Source: Nocardioides sp. 503
GTDB lineage: Bacteria; Actinomycetota; Actinomycetes; Propionibacteriales; Nocardioidaceae
Length of the DNA stretch: 64,000 nucleotides
Reading direction: 5' to 3'
Assembly: GCF_004522095.1 (NCBI RefSeq)
Contig: NZ_SPUI01000006.1
Span: 1-64,000 of the forward strand
Program-made: the position numbers and the translations under genes
The notes under the pieces: model-generated
What the model saw: the letters and a program-made list of their open reading frames with translations, nothing else
Database searches by the model: none
Told to the model about the DNA's origin: nothing
Shown here: in pieces, positions 19,101 to 29,100 of the stretch
Layout of the letters: every line of letters begins with the position of its first letter
Position numbering within the stretch: position 1 is the stretch's first letter

Positions 19101-19267
19101 CGGTCCTTCGTGACGGACACCTTGCCCGTCGCCTCGTCGCGCATCTGCTGCACCAACGAGTCCCCCTTGGCCGGAGCCGAGGGCGCGGCCATCGCCTGCA
19201 CACCGGGGACGGCGGCCAGGCCGCTCCCCAGGAGCACGAGGCTCAGCCCTGTCTTGAGAAACTTCAC
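16169..19267 (-). CDS. Secreted M4-like metallopeptidase with inserted PA domain
   Basis: A 1032-residue exported zinc protease. A signal peptide (FLKTGLSLVLLGSGLAAVPG) is followed by an FTP/PepSY-like propeptide. The catalytic site is HEWGH at residues 363-367 with the third ligand Glu387 in NEAFSDIWGE, exactly 20 residues after the second His as in thermolysin. A protease-associated (PA) domain is inserted at about 425-535 (GKFVYVDRGTCTFGAKA), before the second catalytic segment GGVHSNSGVVNHSFAL. C-terminal to it are a MAM/immune-inhibitor-A-like jelly-roll (~700-930) and an Ig-like last domain ending in RVRRR. The GTG at 19267 is preferred over the upstream ATG because AGGGAA precedes it and the signal peptide starts there. 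Probable role: degradation of extracellular protein. Confidence 0.9.
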   Translation of the reverse strand: MKFLKTGLSLVLLGSGLAAVPGVQAMAAPSAPAKGDSLVQQMRDEATGKVSVTKDRATGKVGFVRASGTGDLLPGVDAGSAKGAAAKARTYLDDYAAAFGATADQLTQSGVSADPYGWTVDYDQTYRGVPVFGAKVRAHVDKQGDLTAVNGYAAPALSLSTTPKLSSSEAASRAVAIVRAKPADRGDSRAARGGLKAKSTKLMVYRMGSTRGTAGEAVLSYVVEVTNGTTVRDMVFLDAATGKTVNRYSMMAHALDRRLYEASVDDNGTPDDETDDETVYTLKFKEGDPLPGTLDTDQLNEVEGTGEAYWFFKNAFGRDSYDGAGARMVTVNNEPSINCPNANWNGSTTNYCSGVSSDDTVAHEWGHAYTEYTSGLVYQWQAGAMNEAFSDIWGENVDSLNDRYNETPDGPRSDDPTVCSKYTRGAVGLTINSPAPIAGACDAAPAAFGPVFDKAGVTSDVVVGAPLDGCAPFTNAGAISGKFVYVDRGTCTFGAKAAAAEAAGATGIIIGNNAAGEPPFSPSGQADIYGVMIGQADGAKIKGATGTVNVTIKDIDETDKDDSYRWLSGEADPAFGGAIRDMWNPTCYGDPGKVSDAEYKCSEEDHGGVHSNSGVVNHSFALMVDGGTYNGVTVPGIGRDKAAAIYWRAQSQYLFPVADFTDLSESLASSCTDLVGQPINQLTVEPDAIPVPAVPITSADCLSVGLVSDAVELTRDPTQQCQFKPMLAKNAPATCGSNFVSKTAFTENFEDGLAGWTQTEQVAFEGGNGIPWESVASAPGGHGSKVAFGPDPDGVGDCSGGEGDVSSSNAITSPAFKMPTGAAARMSFEHYVATEYGFDGGNVKISVAGGAFKVIPASAYAFNAPGATLDATADNTSPLKGQPGFTGTDGGENHGSWGTSIVDLKKTGAKPGQPVRIRFDMGRDGCGGLDGWYVDNVKVVSCKNKTALNAKARNPGKVVVRVKAIGSSAKPTVTVRLFKGSKFVGKGVVRKGVGVISVRGLRPGRHRLTVRFNGTDTLMPAKDTVTVRVRRR

Positions 19268-19474
19268 GTGATGTTCCCTCCCGAGTGGGTTGTCCGGTGC
19301 TACGGCGTTCCGAGGCACCGAGTAGGGACACTAGGCTCGGCGGGCCGCAAGGTCTAGGGGCTGACGAGCTCCGACCCGAAGATTTTTCGCCCTCGTAACA
19401 CCGTCGGCGCGACGTGCTAGGGGCTCGTGGGCGACACGCAACGTGTGATGCGTGTGACTGGTGGGACTGTGGCC

Positions 19475-19480
19475 TAGTTT
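19475..19480 (+). promoter_or_regulatory. -10-like hexamer for ftsK
   Basis: TAGTTT ends 6 nt before the ftsK ATG; no ribosome-binding site lies in between. The 219-bp divergent gap (19268-19486) holds no other feature I recognise, apart from a second TAGG-rich stretch around 19335 that could belong to the protease promoter on the other strand. Confidence 0.45.
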
Positions 19481-19486
19481 GGTCGC

Positions 19487-22153
19487 ATGGCGACCCGTAC
19501 GTCTTCCCCGCCGGGTTCGCGGAGCAAGAGCACGTCCTCGTCCGCCTCCACCAAGGCACGAGGAGGCTCGAGCACGCGAACGCGGAGTGCCCGGAAGTCA
19601 CCCAGCAGGACCACCCAGGCCAAGGGCCGCGCGCGCACCAGCGCGAGCAGGCGCCCGGCGGCCAAGCGCCGTCCCGCAGCGCGCCCGGCGCCTCGCGCCG
19701 TACGCAGCGGGACCGGGCCGGTCGCCCGGCTGTTCCTCGCGGTCTTCCGTGGCCTCGCCACGGTCTGGCTCGCGGTCGCGCACGGTGTCGGTGCGCTCGC
19801 GCGCGGCGTGGGGCACAGCGCCCGCGACCTCGAGCCCGAGCAGCGCCGCGACGGTGCCGGCCTGTTCCTCTTCGGCCTCGCGGTCGTGGTCGCGGGGGCC
19901 GTGTGGTTCCAGCTGCCCGGCGGCGTCATGGAGGTCGTGCGCACGGCGGTGGCCGGCTCGGTCGGCAAGGTCGGCTGGTTCGTGCCGCTGCTGGTCGTCG
20001 TCGCCGGCATGCGCCTGATGCGCGACCCCGTCTCCACCGGGCCCGCCGGACGCCAGGTGGTCGGCTGGGCGGCGTTCGCCTTCGGTCTCCTCGGCATCGT
20101 CCACATCGCCAACGGCAACCCGCAGCCCTCCGCCGGCGACTCCAGCAACCTGCAGGACGCCGGCGGGGCCGTGGGCTTCGTCGTCTCCTCGCTGCTGATG
20201 GACCTGCTCCAGTCGGAGTACGTCGTCGTCCCGCTGCTGGTGCTGCTCGCCTTCTTCGGCACCTTGGTCATCACCTCGACGCCGCTCTACCGCGTGCCCG
20301 AGCGGCTCGCGGCCCTGACGGACCACGCGCTGGGCCGCCACCCCCACGACGAGGACGAGCACGGCGAGGACGGGACCACGCAGCCGATGCGGGCCCGTGG
20401 TCGCCGCGGAGACCTCGACATCGACCCCGACATGGGCGACGTGCCCTACGACAGCCCGGTCGTGGAGGAGAAGCCCAAGCGTCGTCGCAAGGCCGACGCC
20501 CTCGACGTCGCGCTGGAGGAGGACGCCGGTCTCGGCATCATGGGCGCCGACGCCCGGTCGGTCCCGGACCTCCCCGACCTCCCTGACGCGCCGGCCTTCC
20601 CGGTGGCCGAGGAGAAGGGCGACCTCGAGCCGCCCCCGCACACGCCGATCCCGCAGCGCGTGGAGCAGCTCTCGCTCTCCGGCGACATCACCTACTCGCT
20701 GCCCGGCAACGAGGTGCTCAAGCCCGGCTCCGTCCACAAGGCGCGCTCCAAGGCCAGCGACGACGTCGTGGGCCGGCTGACGCAGGTCATGGAGGAGTTC
20801 GGGATCGACGCGCAGGTCACCGGCTACACCCGGGGCCCCACCGTCACGCGCTACGAGGTCGAGGTCGGCCCGGCGGTCAAGATCGAGAAGGTCACCGCGC
20901 TCTCCAAGAACATCGCCTACGCGGTGGCGTCGGCCGACGTCCGGATCCTGAGCCCGATCCCCGGCAAGTCCGCGATCGGCATCGAGATCCCCAACGTCGA
21001 CAAGGAGATCGTCTCTCTCGGCGACGTGCTGCGCTCCAACGCGGCGCGCTCCGACCACCACCCGATGGTGGCCGGGCTGGGCAAGGACGTCGAGGGCGGC
21101 TTCGTCGTCGCCAACCTCGCGAAGATGCCCCACCTGCTCGTGGCCGGCGCGACCGGCTCGGGCAAGTCGTCGTTCATCAACTCGATGATCACCTCGATCC
21201 TGATGCGCTCCACGCCCGACGAGGTGCGGATGATCATGGTCGACCCCAAGCGGGTGGAGCTCAACGCCTACGAGGGCGTCCCGCACCTGATCACCCCGAT
21301 CATCACCAACCCCAAGAAGGCGGCCGAGGCGCTGCAGTGGGTCGTGCGCGAGATGGACCTGCGCTACGACGACCTGGCCAACTTCGGCTTCCGGCACATC
21401 GACGACTTCAACAAGGCAGTGCGCGCCGGCAAGGTCGAGGTGCCGCCCGGCAGCGAGCGCGTGCTCGCGCCGTACCCCTACCTGCTGGTGATCGTCGACG
21501 AGCTCGCGGACCTGATGATGGTCTCCCCGCGCGACGTCGAGGACTCCGTCGTCCGCATCACCCAGCTCGCCCGCGCCGCCGGTATCCACCTGGTGCTGGC
21601 GACGCAGCGGCCCTCGGTGGACGTCGTCACCGGCCTGATCAAGGCCAACGTGCCGTCCCGGCTCGCGTTCGCGACCAGCTCGCTGGCCGACAGCCGGGTC
21701 ATCCTCGACCAGCCCGGCGCCGAGAAGCTCGTGGGCCAGGGCGACGGGCTGTTCCTGCCGATGGGCGCCTCCAAGGCCGTGCGTGTGCAGGGCTCCTGGG
21801 TCACCGAGGCCGAGATCGCCCAGGTCGTGGCGCACTGCAAGACCCAGCTGGAGCCGACCTACCGCGAGGACGTCACGGTCGCCCCGCAGAGCAAGCGCGA
21901 GCTGGACGACGACATCGGCGACGACATGGACCTGGTGGTCCAGGCCATCGAGCTCGTGGTCACGACCCAGTTCGGCTCCACGTCCATGCTGCAGCGCAAG
22001 CTGCGGGTCGGCTTCGCCAAGGCGGGGCGGCTCATGGACATCATGGAGAGCAGGGGAGTGGTCGGGCCGAGCGAAGGCTCCAAGGCCCGTGACGTGCTGG
22101 TGAAGCCCGACGAGCTGGACGCCGTGATCATGACGCTGCAGGGGGAGCTGTGA
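19487..22153 (+). CDS. ftsK: DNA translocase FtsK/SpoIIIE
   Basis: Septal DNA pump that clears chromosome ends during division. The 888 residues begin with a very basic, Ser/Arg-rich stretch (1-80), then four hydrophobic segments (~115-270), an acidic linker, the alpha/beta motor and a gamma domain. Walker A ATGSGKSS is at 555-562, Walker B is [13 protein letters not shown] (~666-678), and the gamma winged helix near the C-terminus is [19 protein letters not shown], which reads KOPS-like sites in homologues. Its stop overlaps the next gene's GTG (GTGA). Confidence 0.96.
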   Translation: MATRTSSPPGSRSKSTSSSASTKARGGSSTRTRSARKSPSRTTQAKGRARTSASRRPAAKRRPAARPAPRAVRSGTGPVARLFLAVFRGLATVWLAVAHGVGALARGVGHSARDLEPEQRRDGAGLFLFGLAVVVAGAVWFQLPGGVMEVVRTAVAGSVGKVGWFVPLLVVVAGMRLMRDPVSTGPAGRQVVGWAAFAFGLLGIVHIANGNPQPSAGDSSNLQDAGGAVGFVVSSLLMDLLQSEYVVVPLLVLLAFFGTLVITSTPLYRVPERLAALTDHALGRHPHDEDEHGEDGTTQPMRARGRRGDLDIDPDMGDVPYDSPVVEEKPKRRRKADALDVALEEDAGLGIMGADARSVPDLPDLPDAPAFPVAEEKGDLEPPPHTPIPQRVEQLSLSGDITYSLPGNEVLKPGSVHKARSKASDDVVGRLTQVMEEFGIDAQVTGYTRGPTVTRYEVEVGPAVKIEKVTALSKNIAYAVASADVRILSPIPGKSAIGIEIPNVDKEIVSLGDVLRSNAARSDHHPMVAGLGKDVEGGFVVANLAKMPHLLVAGATGSGKSSFINSMITSILMRSTPDEVRMIMVDPKRVELNAYEGVPHLITPIITNPKKAAEALQWVVREMDLRYDDLANFGFRHIDDFNKAVRAGKVEVPPGSERVLAPYPYLLVIVDELADLMMVSPRDVEDSVVRITQLARAAGIHLVLATQRPSVDVVTGLIKANVPSRLAFATSSLADSRVILDQPGAEKLVGQGDGLFLPMGASKAVRVQGSWVTEAEIAQVVAHCKTQLEPTYREDVTVAPQSKRELDDDIGDDMDLVVQAIELVVTTQFGSTSMLQRKLRVGFAKAGRLMDIMESRGVVGPSEGSKARDVLVKPDELDAVIMTLQGEL

Positions 22154-23790
22154 CCGACACCGACGTGACCCAGGTCGACGGGGAGCCGACGGAGCTCGAG
22201 GAGGTGGAGGTCCCGGCCACCACGGAGGTACGTCGCCACGTGCCCCTGGCCGCGGCCCTGGGCGTGGCCGGCGCGGTGCTGGCCGTCGCCTACCTCGTGC
22301 GCGCCGTCGACTCCGGCTCGGTGCTCGACTGGTCGCTGTTCGCGTTCATGACCGTGCTCGGCGGGGTCTACCTCGCCGCCCTGGTCGACGCCCGCGCCCC
22401 GCTCCTGGTCGCCGACCACCACGGGCTGCGCATCCGCCGCGGCCGGTCCTGGCACGGCGTCCCGTGGGCGGAGGTCGAGCGCGTCGAGCACCTGGCCCCG
22501 CGCGGGCCGCTGCGCGACGGGCGCCTCGACGTCATCGGCACCGACGGCACCGAGTGGGCGGTCCGCCTGGGCCTGGCCACCCGGGTGACCGGCGCCGGCG
22601 ACGACCTGGCCGGCACGCTGCTGGCCCACTCCGACTACACCGCCGACGTCGTCGAGATCGACCTGGTGCCGGCCGACCAGCTTCCCGTCGACGAGCCGGT
22701 CGACGAGCCGGTCGACGAGCTCGACGACGAGCCTGCCGACGAGACCCTCGACGAGCCGGTGGCCGCCGCGCCCGACCTCGAGGCGGAGCCCGAGGCCCAG
22801 CCCGAGCCCGAGGCCGAGGTCGAGCCCGAGGTCGCGTCCACGCCTGCGGCACCGGTGGCCTTCGCCAGCCCCACCCCGAACCCCCTGCGCGCACTGGTGC
22901 GTGCCGCCCGCTCGGAGTCACGACGCCGGCAGGAGCCGGAGCCCGTGCTCGTGGCCGCGCCGGTCGAGCACGTGCGGCCGCTCGCGAGCGACGACACCCA
23001 GTCCTGGTCGATGGAGGACCAGCCGGCCGACGAGGACGGCACGATCGTCATCGGCGACCTGGCCGACGTACCGCTCGCCGTCGACCCGGTGGTGGGCCCC
23101 GAGCTGGCCTCCGCCCGCACCCGTCTGGGCCTGAGCATCGACCAGCTCGCCGACCGCACCCGGATCCGCCCGCACGTCATCGAGGCGATCGAGGTCGACG
23201 ACTTCGCCCCGTGCGGCGGCGACTTCTACGCCCGCGGCCACCTGCGCACCCTCGCGCGCGTCCTCGGTGTCGACGTGGCGCCGCTGCTGGCCGCCTACGA
23301 CGAGCGCTACGCCGACGCCCCGGTGGACCCGCGCCGGGTCTTCGAGTCCGAGCTGGCGACCGGCTTCGGCGGCTCCATCCGCGGCACCCGCGGCGGCCCC
23401 AACTGGTCGGTCCTCGTCGCCGCCGTCATGGCGGTCGTGCTGGTGTGGGCCGTGGCCCGCCTGGTCACCGAGGGCACCGGCGCGGAGGAGGCGCGACCGC
23501 GCCTCAACGCGAGCGGCGGTCTCGCCAACGGCACGACGGCCAACGCCGCCAAGGTCCCGTTCGTGCTCACCGCCACGGGCGGCGGAGCCACCGTCGTCGT
23601 GCGCGACGCGGGCGGCAACGTCGTCTACGACGGCGCGGTGGCGTTCATGCAGAGCATCACACTCAAGGTCGCCCCGCCGGTGCGGGTGCAGTCCAGCGAC
23701 GGCTCCGTGACCGTCTCGATCGACGGCGACGACCGCGGCGAGATGGGCAAGACCGGCCAGGAGTCCTCGGCCACCTACGTGGTGCGCTGA
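22150..23790 (+). CDS. RodZ-like membrane protein with HTH domain
   Basis: A 546-residue protein in an unusual order: two N-terminal hydrophobic segments (~31-75), a short PH-like stretch, a long acidic Glu/Pro/Asp-rich linker with repeated [14 protein letters not shown] units (~170-235), a RodZ-type helix-turn-helix ([30 protein letters not shown], about residues 318-347), one TM helix ([20 protein letters not shown]), and a C-terminal RodZ beta domain ([20 protein letters not shown]). Classical RodZ lacks the first membrane pair, so this may be a fusion of two proteins. It overlaps ftsK and precedes rimO, the normal place of the rodZ-like gene in actinobacteria; a role in shape or division is inferred. 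Confidence 0.75.
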   Translation: MTDTDVTQVDGEPTELEEVEVPATTEVRRHVPLAAALGVAGAVLAVAYLVRAVDSGSVLDWSLFAFMTVLGGVYLAALVDARAPLLVADHHGLRIRRGRSWHGVPWAEVERVEHLAPRGPLRDGRLDVIGTDGTEWAVRLGLATRVTGAGDDLAGTLLAHSDYTADVVEIDLVPADQLPVDEPVDEPVDELDDEPADETLDEPVAAAPDLEAEPEAQPEPEAEVEPEVASTPAAPVAFASPTPNPLRALVRAARSESRRRQEPEPVLVAAPVEHVRPLASDDTQSWSMEDQPADEDGTIVIGDLADVPLAVDPVVGPELASARTRLGLSIDQLADRTRIRPHVIEAIEVDDFAPCGGDFYARGHLRTLARVLGVDVAPLLAAYDERYADAPVDPRRVFESELATGFGGSIRGTRGGPNWSVLVAAVMAVVLVWAVARLVTEGTGAEEARPRLNASGGLANGTTANAAKVPFVLTATGGGATVVVRDAGGNVVYDGAVAFMQSITLKVAPPVRVQSSDGSVTVSIDGDDRGEMGKTGQESSATYVVR

Positions 23791-23855
23791 CCCGGCGCGC
23801 GGCCCGGTCGCCGTTTCGACGGCGGCCGGGCCCGACGGGCATACTCGACGTCACG

Positions 23856-25331
23856 ATGGCCATCCACACGACTGACTCCCGCCCCCTGCTCTCGGTGGCG
23901 ATGGTGACCCTCGGATGCGCCCGCAACGAGGTCGACTCCGAGGAGCTCGCGGGCCGCCTGGAGGCCGACGGCTTCCTCCTGGTCGACGACCCCGCCCTCG
24001 CCGACACGGTCGTCGTCAACACGTGCGGCTTCGTCGAGGCGGCCAAGAAGGACTCCGTCGACACGCTCCTGCAGGCCGCGGACCTCAAGGCCTCGGCCGA
24101 CCAGGGTGGGCGGGCCCAGGCCGTCGTGGCCGTCGGCTGCCTGGCCGAGCGCTACGGCAAGGACCTGGCGGAGTCGCTGCCCGAGGCCGACGCGGTGCTC
24201 GGCTTCGACGACTACCCCGACATCGCGGCGCGGCTGCGCTCGATCGTGGCGGGGGAGACCCACCACCCCCACACCCCGCAGGACCGCCGGCTCCTGCTGC
24301 CGATCTCCCCGGTGGAGCGCGCCGCCTCGACCGCGCCCGTCCCGGGCCACGGGGACACCGACGTCACCACCGTGGGCCTCGGCGGACCGGCCACCGGACC
24401 TCGCGCCGTACGCCGCCGGCTGGACGCGGGCCCGATGGCGGCGCTCAAGCTGGCCAGCGGCTGCGACCGGCGCTGCTCGTTCTGCGCGATCCCGGCCTTC
24501 CGCGGCTCCTTCATCAGCCGTCGCCCGAGCGACGTGGTCCAGGAGGCCCGCTGGCTCGCCGAGCAGGGCGCCCGCGAGCTGTTCCTGGTCAGCGAGAACT
24601 CCACGTCCTACGGCAAGGACCTCGGCGACCTGCGCCTGCTCGAGACCCTCCTGCCCGAGCTGACCGCCATCGACGGCGTCGACCGGGTCCGCGTGTCCTA
24701 CCTCCAGCCCGCCGAGACCCGCCCGGGCCTCGTCGAGGCGATCGCGACGACGCCCGGCGTGGCGCCGTACTTCGACCTCTCCTTCCAGCACGCCAGCGCG
24801 ACGGTCCTGCGTCGGATGCGCCGCTTCGGCGACCCCGAGAGCTTCCTGGGCCTGCTCGAGCAGGTGCGTGCCCACGCGCCCGAGGCCGGTGTCCGCTCCA
24901 ACGTCATCGTCGGCTTCCCCGGAGAGAGCGAGGACGACCTCGAGACCCTGTGTGACTTCCTGGTCGCGGCCCGCATGGACGTGACCGGGGTGTTCGGCTA
25001 CTCCGACGAGGACGGCACCGAGGCCGCCTCCTACGACGGCAAGCACGACGAGGACGAGGTGCGCGCGCGCCTCGAGCACGTCAGCGGCCTGGTGGAGGAG
25101 CTCAACGCGCAGCGCGCCGAGGAGCGCATGGGCGAGCGCGTGCTCGTGCTCGTGGAGTCGCTCGACGGCGGCACCGCCGAGGGCCGCGGCGCCCACCAGG
25201 GCCCCGAGGTCGACGGCACCACGACCGTGACGGACCTGCCTGCCGGCGTCCGCATCGGCGACCTCGTCCCCGCTGTCGTGGTCGACACCGAGGGCGTCGA
25301 CCTCGTCGCCCGGGCGGAGACGGTGCGATGA
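23856..25331 (+). CDS. rimO: Ribosomal protein S12 methylthiotransferase
   Basis: Radical-SAM enzyme that methylthiolates an aspartate of ribosomal protein S12. The 491 residues show the N-terminal MTTase domain ([30 protein letters not shown]), the radical-SAM cluster motif CDRRCSFC (Cys203, Cys207, Cys210), [11 protein letters not shown], and a C-terminal TRAM domain. A ~30-residue insertion with low complexity lies between the MTTase and SAM domains ([18 protein letters not shown]). The start ATG at 23856 gives the canonical N-terminus; the much longer upstream frame is a shadow of the rodZ-like gene. It overlaps pgsA by ATGA. Confidence 0.95.
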   Translation: MAIHTTDSRPLLSVAMVTLGCARNEVDSEELAGRLEADGFLLVDDPALADTVVVNTCGFVEAAKKDSVDTLLQAADLKASADQGGRAQAVVAVGCLAERYGKDLAESLPEADAVLGFDDYPDIAARLRSIVAGETHHPHTPQDRRLLLPISPVERAASTAPVPGHGDTDVTTVGLGGPATGPRAVRRRLDAGPMAALKLASGCDRRCSFCAIPAFRGSFISRRPSDVVQEARWLAEQGARELFLVSENSTSYGKDLGDLRLLETLLPELTAIDGVDRVRVSYLQPAETRPGLVEAIATTPGVAPYFDLSFQHASATVLRRMRRFGDPESFLGLLEQVRAHAPEAGVRSNVIVGFPGESEDDLETLCDFLVAARMDVTGVFGYSDEDGTEAASYDGKHDEDEVRARLEHVSGLVEELNAQRAEERMGERVLVLVESLDGGTAEGRGAHQGPEVDGTTTVTDLPAGVRIGDLVPAVVVDTEGVDLVARAETVR

Positions 25332-25951
25332 GCGCCGTCGACCCGCAGATGTCCACCGGCTCCAACTGGAACCTCCCCAACGCCCTGACCACCCTGCGCA
25401 TCCTGATGGTGCCGTTCTTCGGGTGGGCGCTCCTGGTCGACGGCGGCGACTCGGTGCTGTGGCGCTTGGTCGCCTACGCCCTGTTCATCGGCGCGATGAT
25501 CACGGACAAGATCGACGGCGACATCGCCCGGTCGCGCAACCTGGTGACCGACTTCGGCAAGATCGCCGACCCGATCGCCGACAAGGCGATCACGGGCATG
25601 GCCTTCATCGGGCTGTCCATCGTCGGCGACATCTGGTGGTGGGTCACGATCGTGGTCCTGCTGCGCGAGTGGAGTGTCACGCTCCTGCGCCTCTCGGTGC
25701 TCAAGCACGTCGTCATCGCCGCCGCTGCGAGCGGCAAGCTCAAGACCGTGCTCCAGGCGGTCGCGCTGGGCGGCCTCACCCTCCCGCTGCGCCAGGTCGA
25801 CGGGGCGCTCGACGTGCCCGGCGACGTCCTCTTCTACGTCTCCCAGGTGCTGCTGGCCGGCGCCGTCGCGATGACGCTCTGGTCGGGCTACGAGTTCTTC
25901 CGCGACGTCCGGACGGCTCGCCGCGACGCGCAGGTCTCACCCTCCGCTTGA
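25328..25951 (+). CDS. pgsA: CDP-diacylglycerol-glycerol-3-phosphate 3-phosphatidyltransferase
   Basis: Integral-membrane enzyme making phosphatidylglycerol phosphate. The 207 residues carry the CDP-alcohol phosphatidyltransferase signature [19 protein letters not shown] followed by IADPIADK, with several hydrophobic helices and the N-terminal [19 protein letters not shown]. The ATG overlaps the rimO stop. In most actinobacteria cinA follows directly; here a 4.8-kb secreted-enzyme gene stands between. Confidence 0.94.
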   Translation: MSAVDPQMSTGSNWNLPNALTTLRILMVPFFGWALLVDGGDSVLWRLVAYALFIGAMITDKIDGDIARSRNLVTDFGKIADPIADKAITGMAFIGLSIVGDIWWWVTIVVLLREWSVTLLRLSVLKHVVIAAAASGKLKTVLQAVALGGLTLPLRQVDGALDVPGDVLFYVSQVLLAGAVAMTLWSGYEFFRDVRTARRDAQVSPSA

Positions 25952-26113
25952 GCCTTATCCCGTGCAGGGGCGGGGATCCGGGCAGAACACGCGCCCGTGT
26001 CACTCCCGTTATCGAATAGTTCATCTCCGAGGGGATTTCACCGGACGATCCAGGGTTAGGGTGACGCACGTCCCGGTCGGGACCCTCCCTTCACCCCCCC
26101 TGGAGAACGCTTC

Positions 26114-29100
26114 ATGTCTTCATCTCGGAAGAGATTGGCCACGGCACTCGGACTCACCGTCGCCGCGACCGGACTCTCGGTCATCACCCTGCCCGCGGCT
26201 TACGCAGCGCCGGAGGACCTCGTCATCAGCGAGGTCTACGGCGGCGGCGGCAACAGCGGCGCCACGCTCACGAACGACTTCATCGAGCTCTACAACCCGA
26301 CCTCCGCCGCCATCGACGTCTCCGGGTGGTCGGTCCAGTGGCGCAGCGCGGGCAACACCGGAGCCGCCAGCGGCGTGACGCCGCTCAGCGGCTCTGTCCC
26401 GGCCGGCAAGCACTACCTCGTCCAGGAGGGCGCGGGCACCGGTGGGACCACCCCGCTGCCCACCCCCAACGCGACCGGGACGATCGCCATGGGTGGCACC
26501 GGCGGCACGGCGATCCTGTCCAACGGCACGACGCCGGTCGACCCGGGCGTCAACAGCCTGGCCGCCAACGCGGCGATCATCGACCTGGTCGGCGTCAACA
26601 GCAACGTCTGGGAGGGTGCCGGCAAGGCGCCCGCCATGAGCAACACGACGTCGTCCTCGCGCAACGGGGCCGGCGCCGACACCGACAGCAACATCGCGGA
26701 CTTCACGTCCGGCGCCCCGACCCCCGTCAACGTGGCCGAGGAGGTCCCGGACCCGCCCGCGGAGGTCACCGCGACCATCGCCGAGATCCAGGGCGCCGGT
26801 GCCACCAGCCCCTACGCCGGCGACAACGCCACCACCACGGGCGTCGTGACGGCCAGCTACCCCACGGGCGGCTTCGGCGGGTTCTTCCTGCAGACCGGCG
26901 GCACGGGCGGGGCGAGCGACGCCACCCCCGGCGCCTCCGACGGGATCTTCGTCTTCGCCCCCGCGCTGGGCTCGGCCATGCCGGCCGTCGGCGCCTCCGT
27001 GCAGGTGCGCGGCAAGGTTGTCGAGTTCGGCGGCATGACCGAGCTGACCCAGGTCTCCGCCAACGTGCCGGTCACGGTGACGACGATCCCCGCGCTGCCC
27101 GCGGTCACCCCGCTGGCCACCGCCTTCCCGACCACCGATGCCGCGCGCGAGGCCCACGAGGGCGAGCTGGTCCAGCCGACCGACTCGTTCACGGTCTCCA
27201 ACGCCTACACGATCAACCAGTACGCCGAGATCGGCCTCGCCGTCGGCGATGCTCCGCTGCGCCAGCCGAGCGACGTGGGCCGTCCCGGCTCCGCGCCGTT
27301 CCAGCAGGCGGTGGCCGACAACGCGGCCCGCAAGGTCGCGCTCGACGACGGCGCGTCGATCGACTTCCTCGACACCGACAACGACAACGACGGGGTGGAG
27401 GAGCGGGCCAACATGCAGATCCCGCTGCCCTGGATCACTCCGACGAAGTCGATCCGGGTCGGTGCGCAGGCCACCATCGACGAGCCCGTCGTGCTCGACT
27501 ACCGCAACAGCGCCTGGAAGTTCCAGCCGACGCAGCGGGTCGAGGGCGCCGGCACCGACGTGGCGACCTTCGAGGACACGCGCCCGGCCAACGCGACACC
27601 GCAGAGCGTCGGCGGCAACGTCAAGCTGGCGACGTTCAACGTCCTCAACTACTTCAACACCACCGGCGCGGCCTTCGAGGCCCGCGGCGGCACGTGCACC
27701 TACTACACCGACCGTGACAACGACCCGGTGGCCAACAACTCCTGCAACCCCAACGGCCCTCGGGGTGCGGCGGAGCCGGGAGACCTCACGCGTCAGCAGA
27801 ACAAGATCGTCAAGGCGATCAACACGCTGAACGCCGACGTGGTCTCGCTCGAGGAGATCGAGAACTCGGTCAAGCTGCTCGGCGAGACCAACCGCGACGA
27901 CGCCCTCTCGGCGCTGGTCAAGGCGCTCAACACGGCCGCCGGAACCTACCGCTGGGCCTACGTCGCGTCGCCGTCCGCCGACCAGCTGCCGGCGCTCGCG
28001 GAGCAGGACGTCATCCGCAACGCCTTCATCTACAACCCGAAGGTCGTCTCGCCGGTGGGCGCGTCGATGGTCCTGAACGACACCGTCGCGCCGATCGCTT
28101 TCGCCAACGCCCGCGAGCCGCTGGCCCAGGCGTTCAAGCGGGTCGGCTCGACCGACGCCGCCGCCTTCGGCGTGATCGTCAACCACTTCAAGTCCAAGGG
28201 GGCCACCGGAGCCACCGGTGACAACACCGACAAGAACGACGGGCAGGGAGCCTTCAACGGCGACCGCACGCGGCAGGCCGCGGCTCTCGTCGCGTTCGCC
28301 GACGAGTTCGCGGCGGCCCGCAAGATCGACGACGTCTTCCTCACGGGCGACTTCAACTCCTACACCTTCGAGGACCCGATGCAGGTCCTCTACGACGCCG
28401 GCTACGCCGTCGTCCCGTCGAGCACGCTCGGCGAGTACTCCTACAGCTTCGACGGTCTCTCGGGCTCGCTGGACCACGTCCTGGCCAAGACCGCCACGCA
28501 GCAGGAGCTGGTGACCGGCGCCGACCAGTGGGAGATCAACGCCAACGAGCCGATCGCCTACCAGTACAGCCGGTTCAACTACAACCCGACGCGGTTCTTC
28601 AACGGCAACGACCCGTTCGCGGCGTCCGACCACAACCCCAAGCTGGTGGGCCTGAACGTCGGCACGACCGGCACCGAGGTGCAGCTGCTGGCCACCAACG
28701 ACTTCCACGGCCGTCTGCTCGCCAACGGCGCCGAGGGTGGTGCCGCGGTGCTCTCCGGTGCCGTGAAGCAGCTGGAGTCGGAGAACGCCAACACCGTCTT
28801 CAGCTCGGCCGGTGACCTGATCGGCGCCTCGACGTTCGAGTCGTTCATCCAGGACGACGAGCCGACGATCGACGCGCTCAACGAGGCCGGGCTCGACGTG
28901 TCGGCTGCGGGCAACCACGAGTTCGACAAGGGCTACGAGGACCTCGTGGGACGCGTGCAGGCGCGTGCCGACTGGGAGTACCTCGCCGCCAACGTCGAGG
29001 AGCCCGCGGGACGCGACGACCTGGCCGAGAGCTGGGTCCGCGAGTTCGGTGACATCAGGGTCGGCTTCGTCGGCGCCGTCACCGAGGACCTGCCCACGCT

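Noticed and set aside
16148..19357. 1069-residue plus-strand open frame opposite the metalloprotease
   Set aside because: Shadow frame with no motifs, while the minus strand has a signal peptide and HEWGH site.
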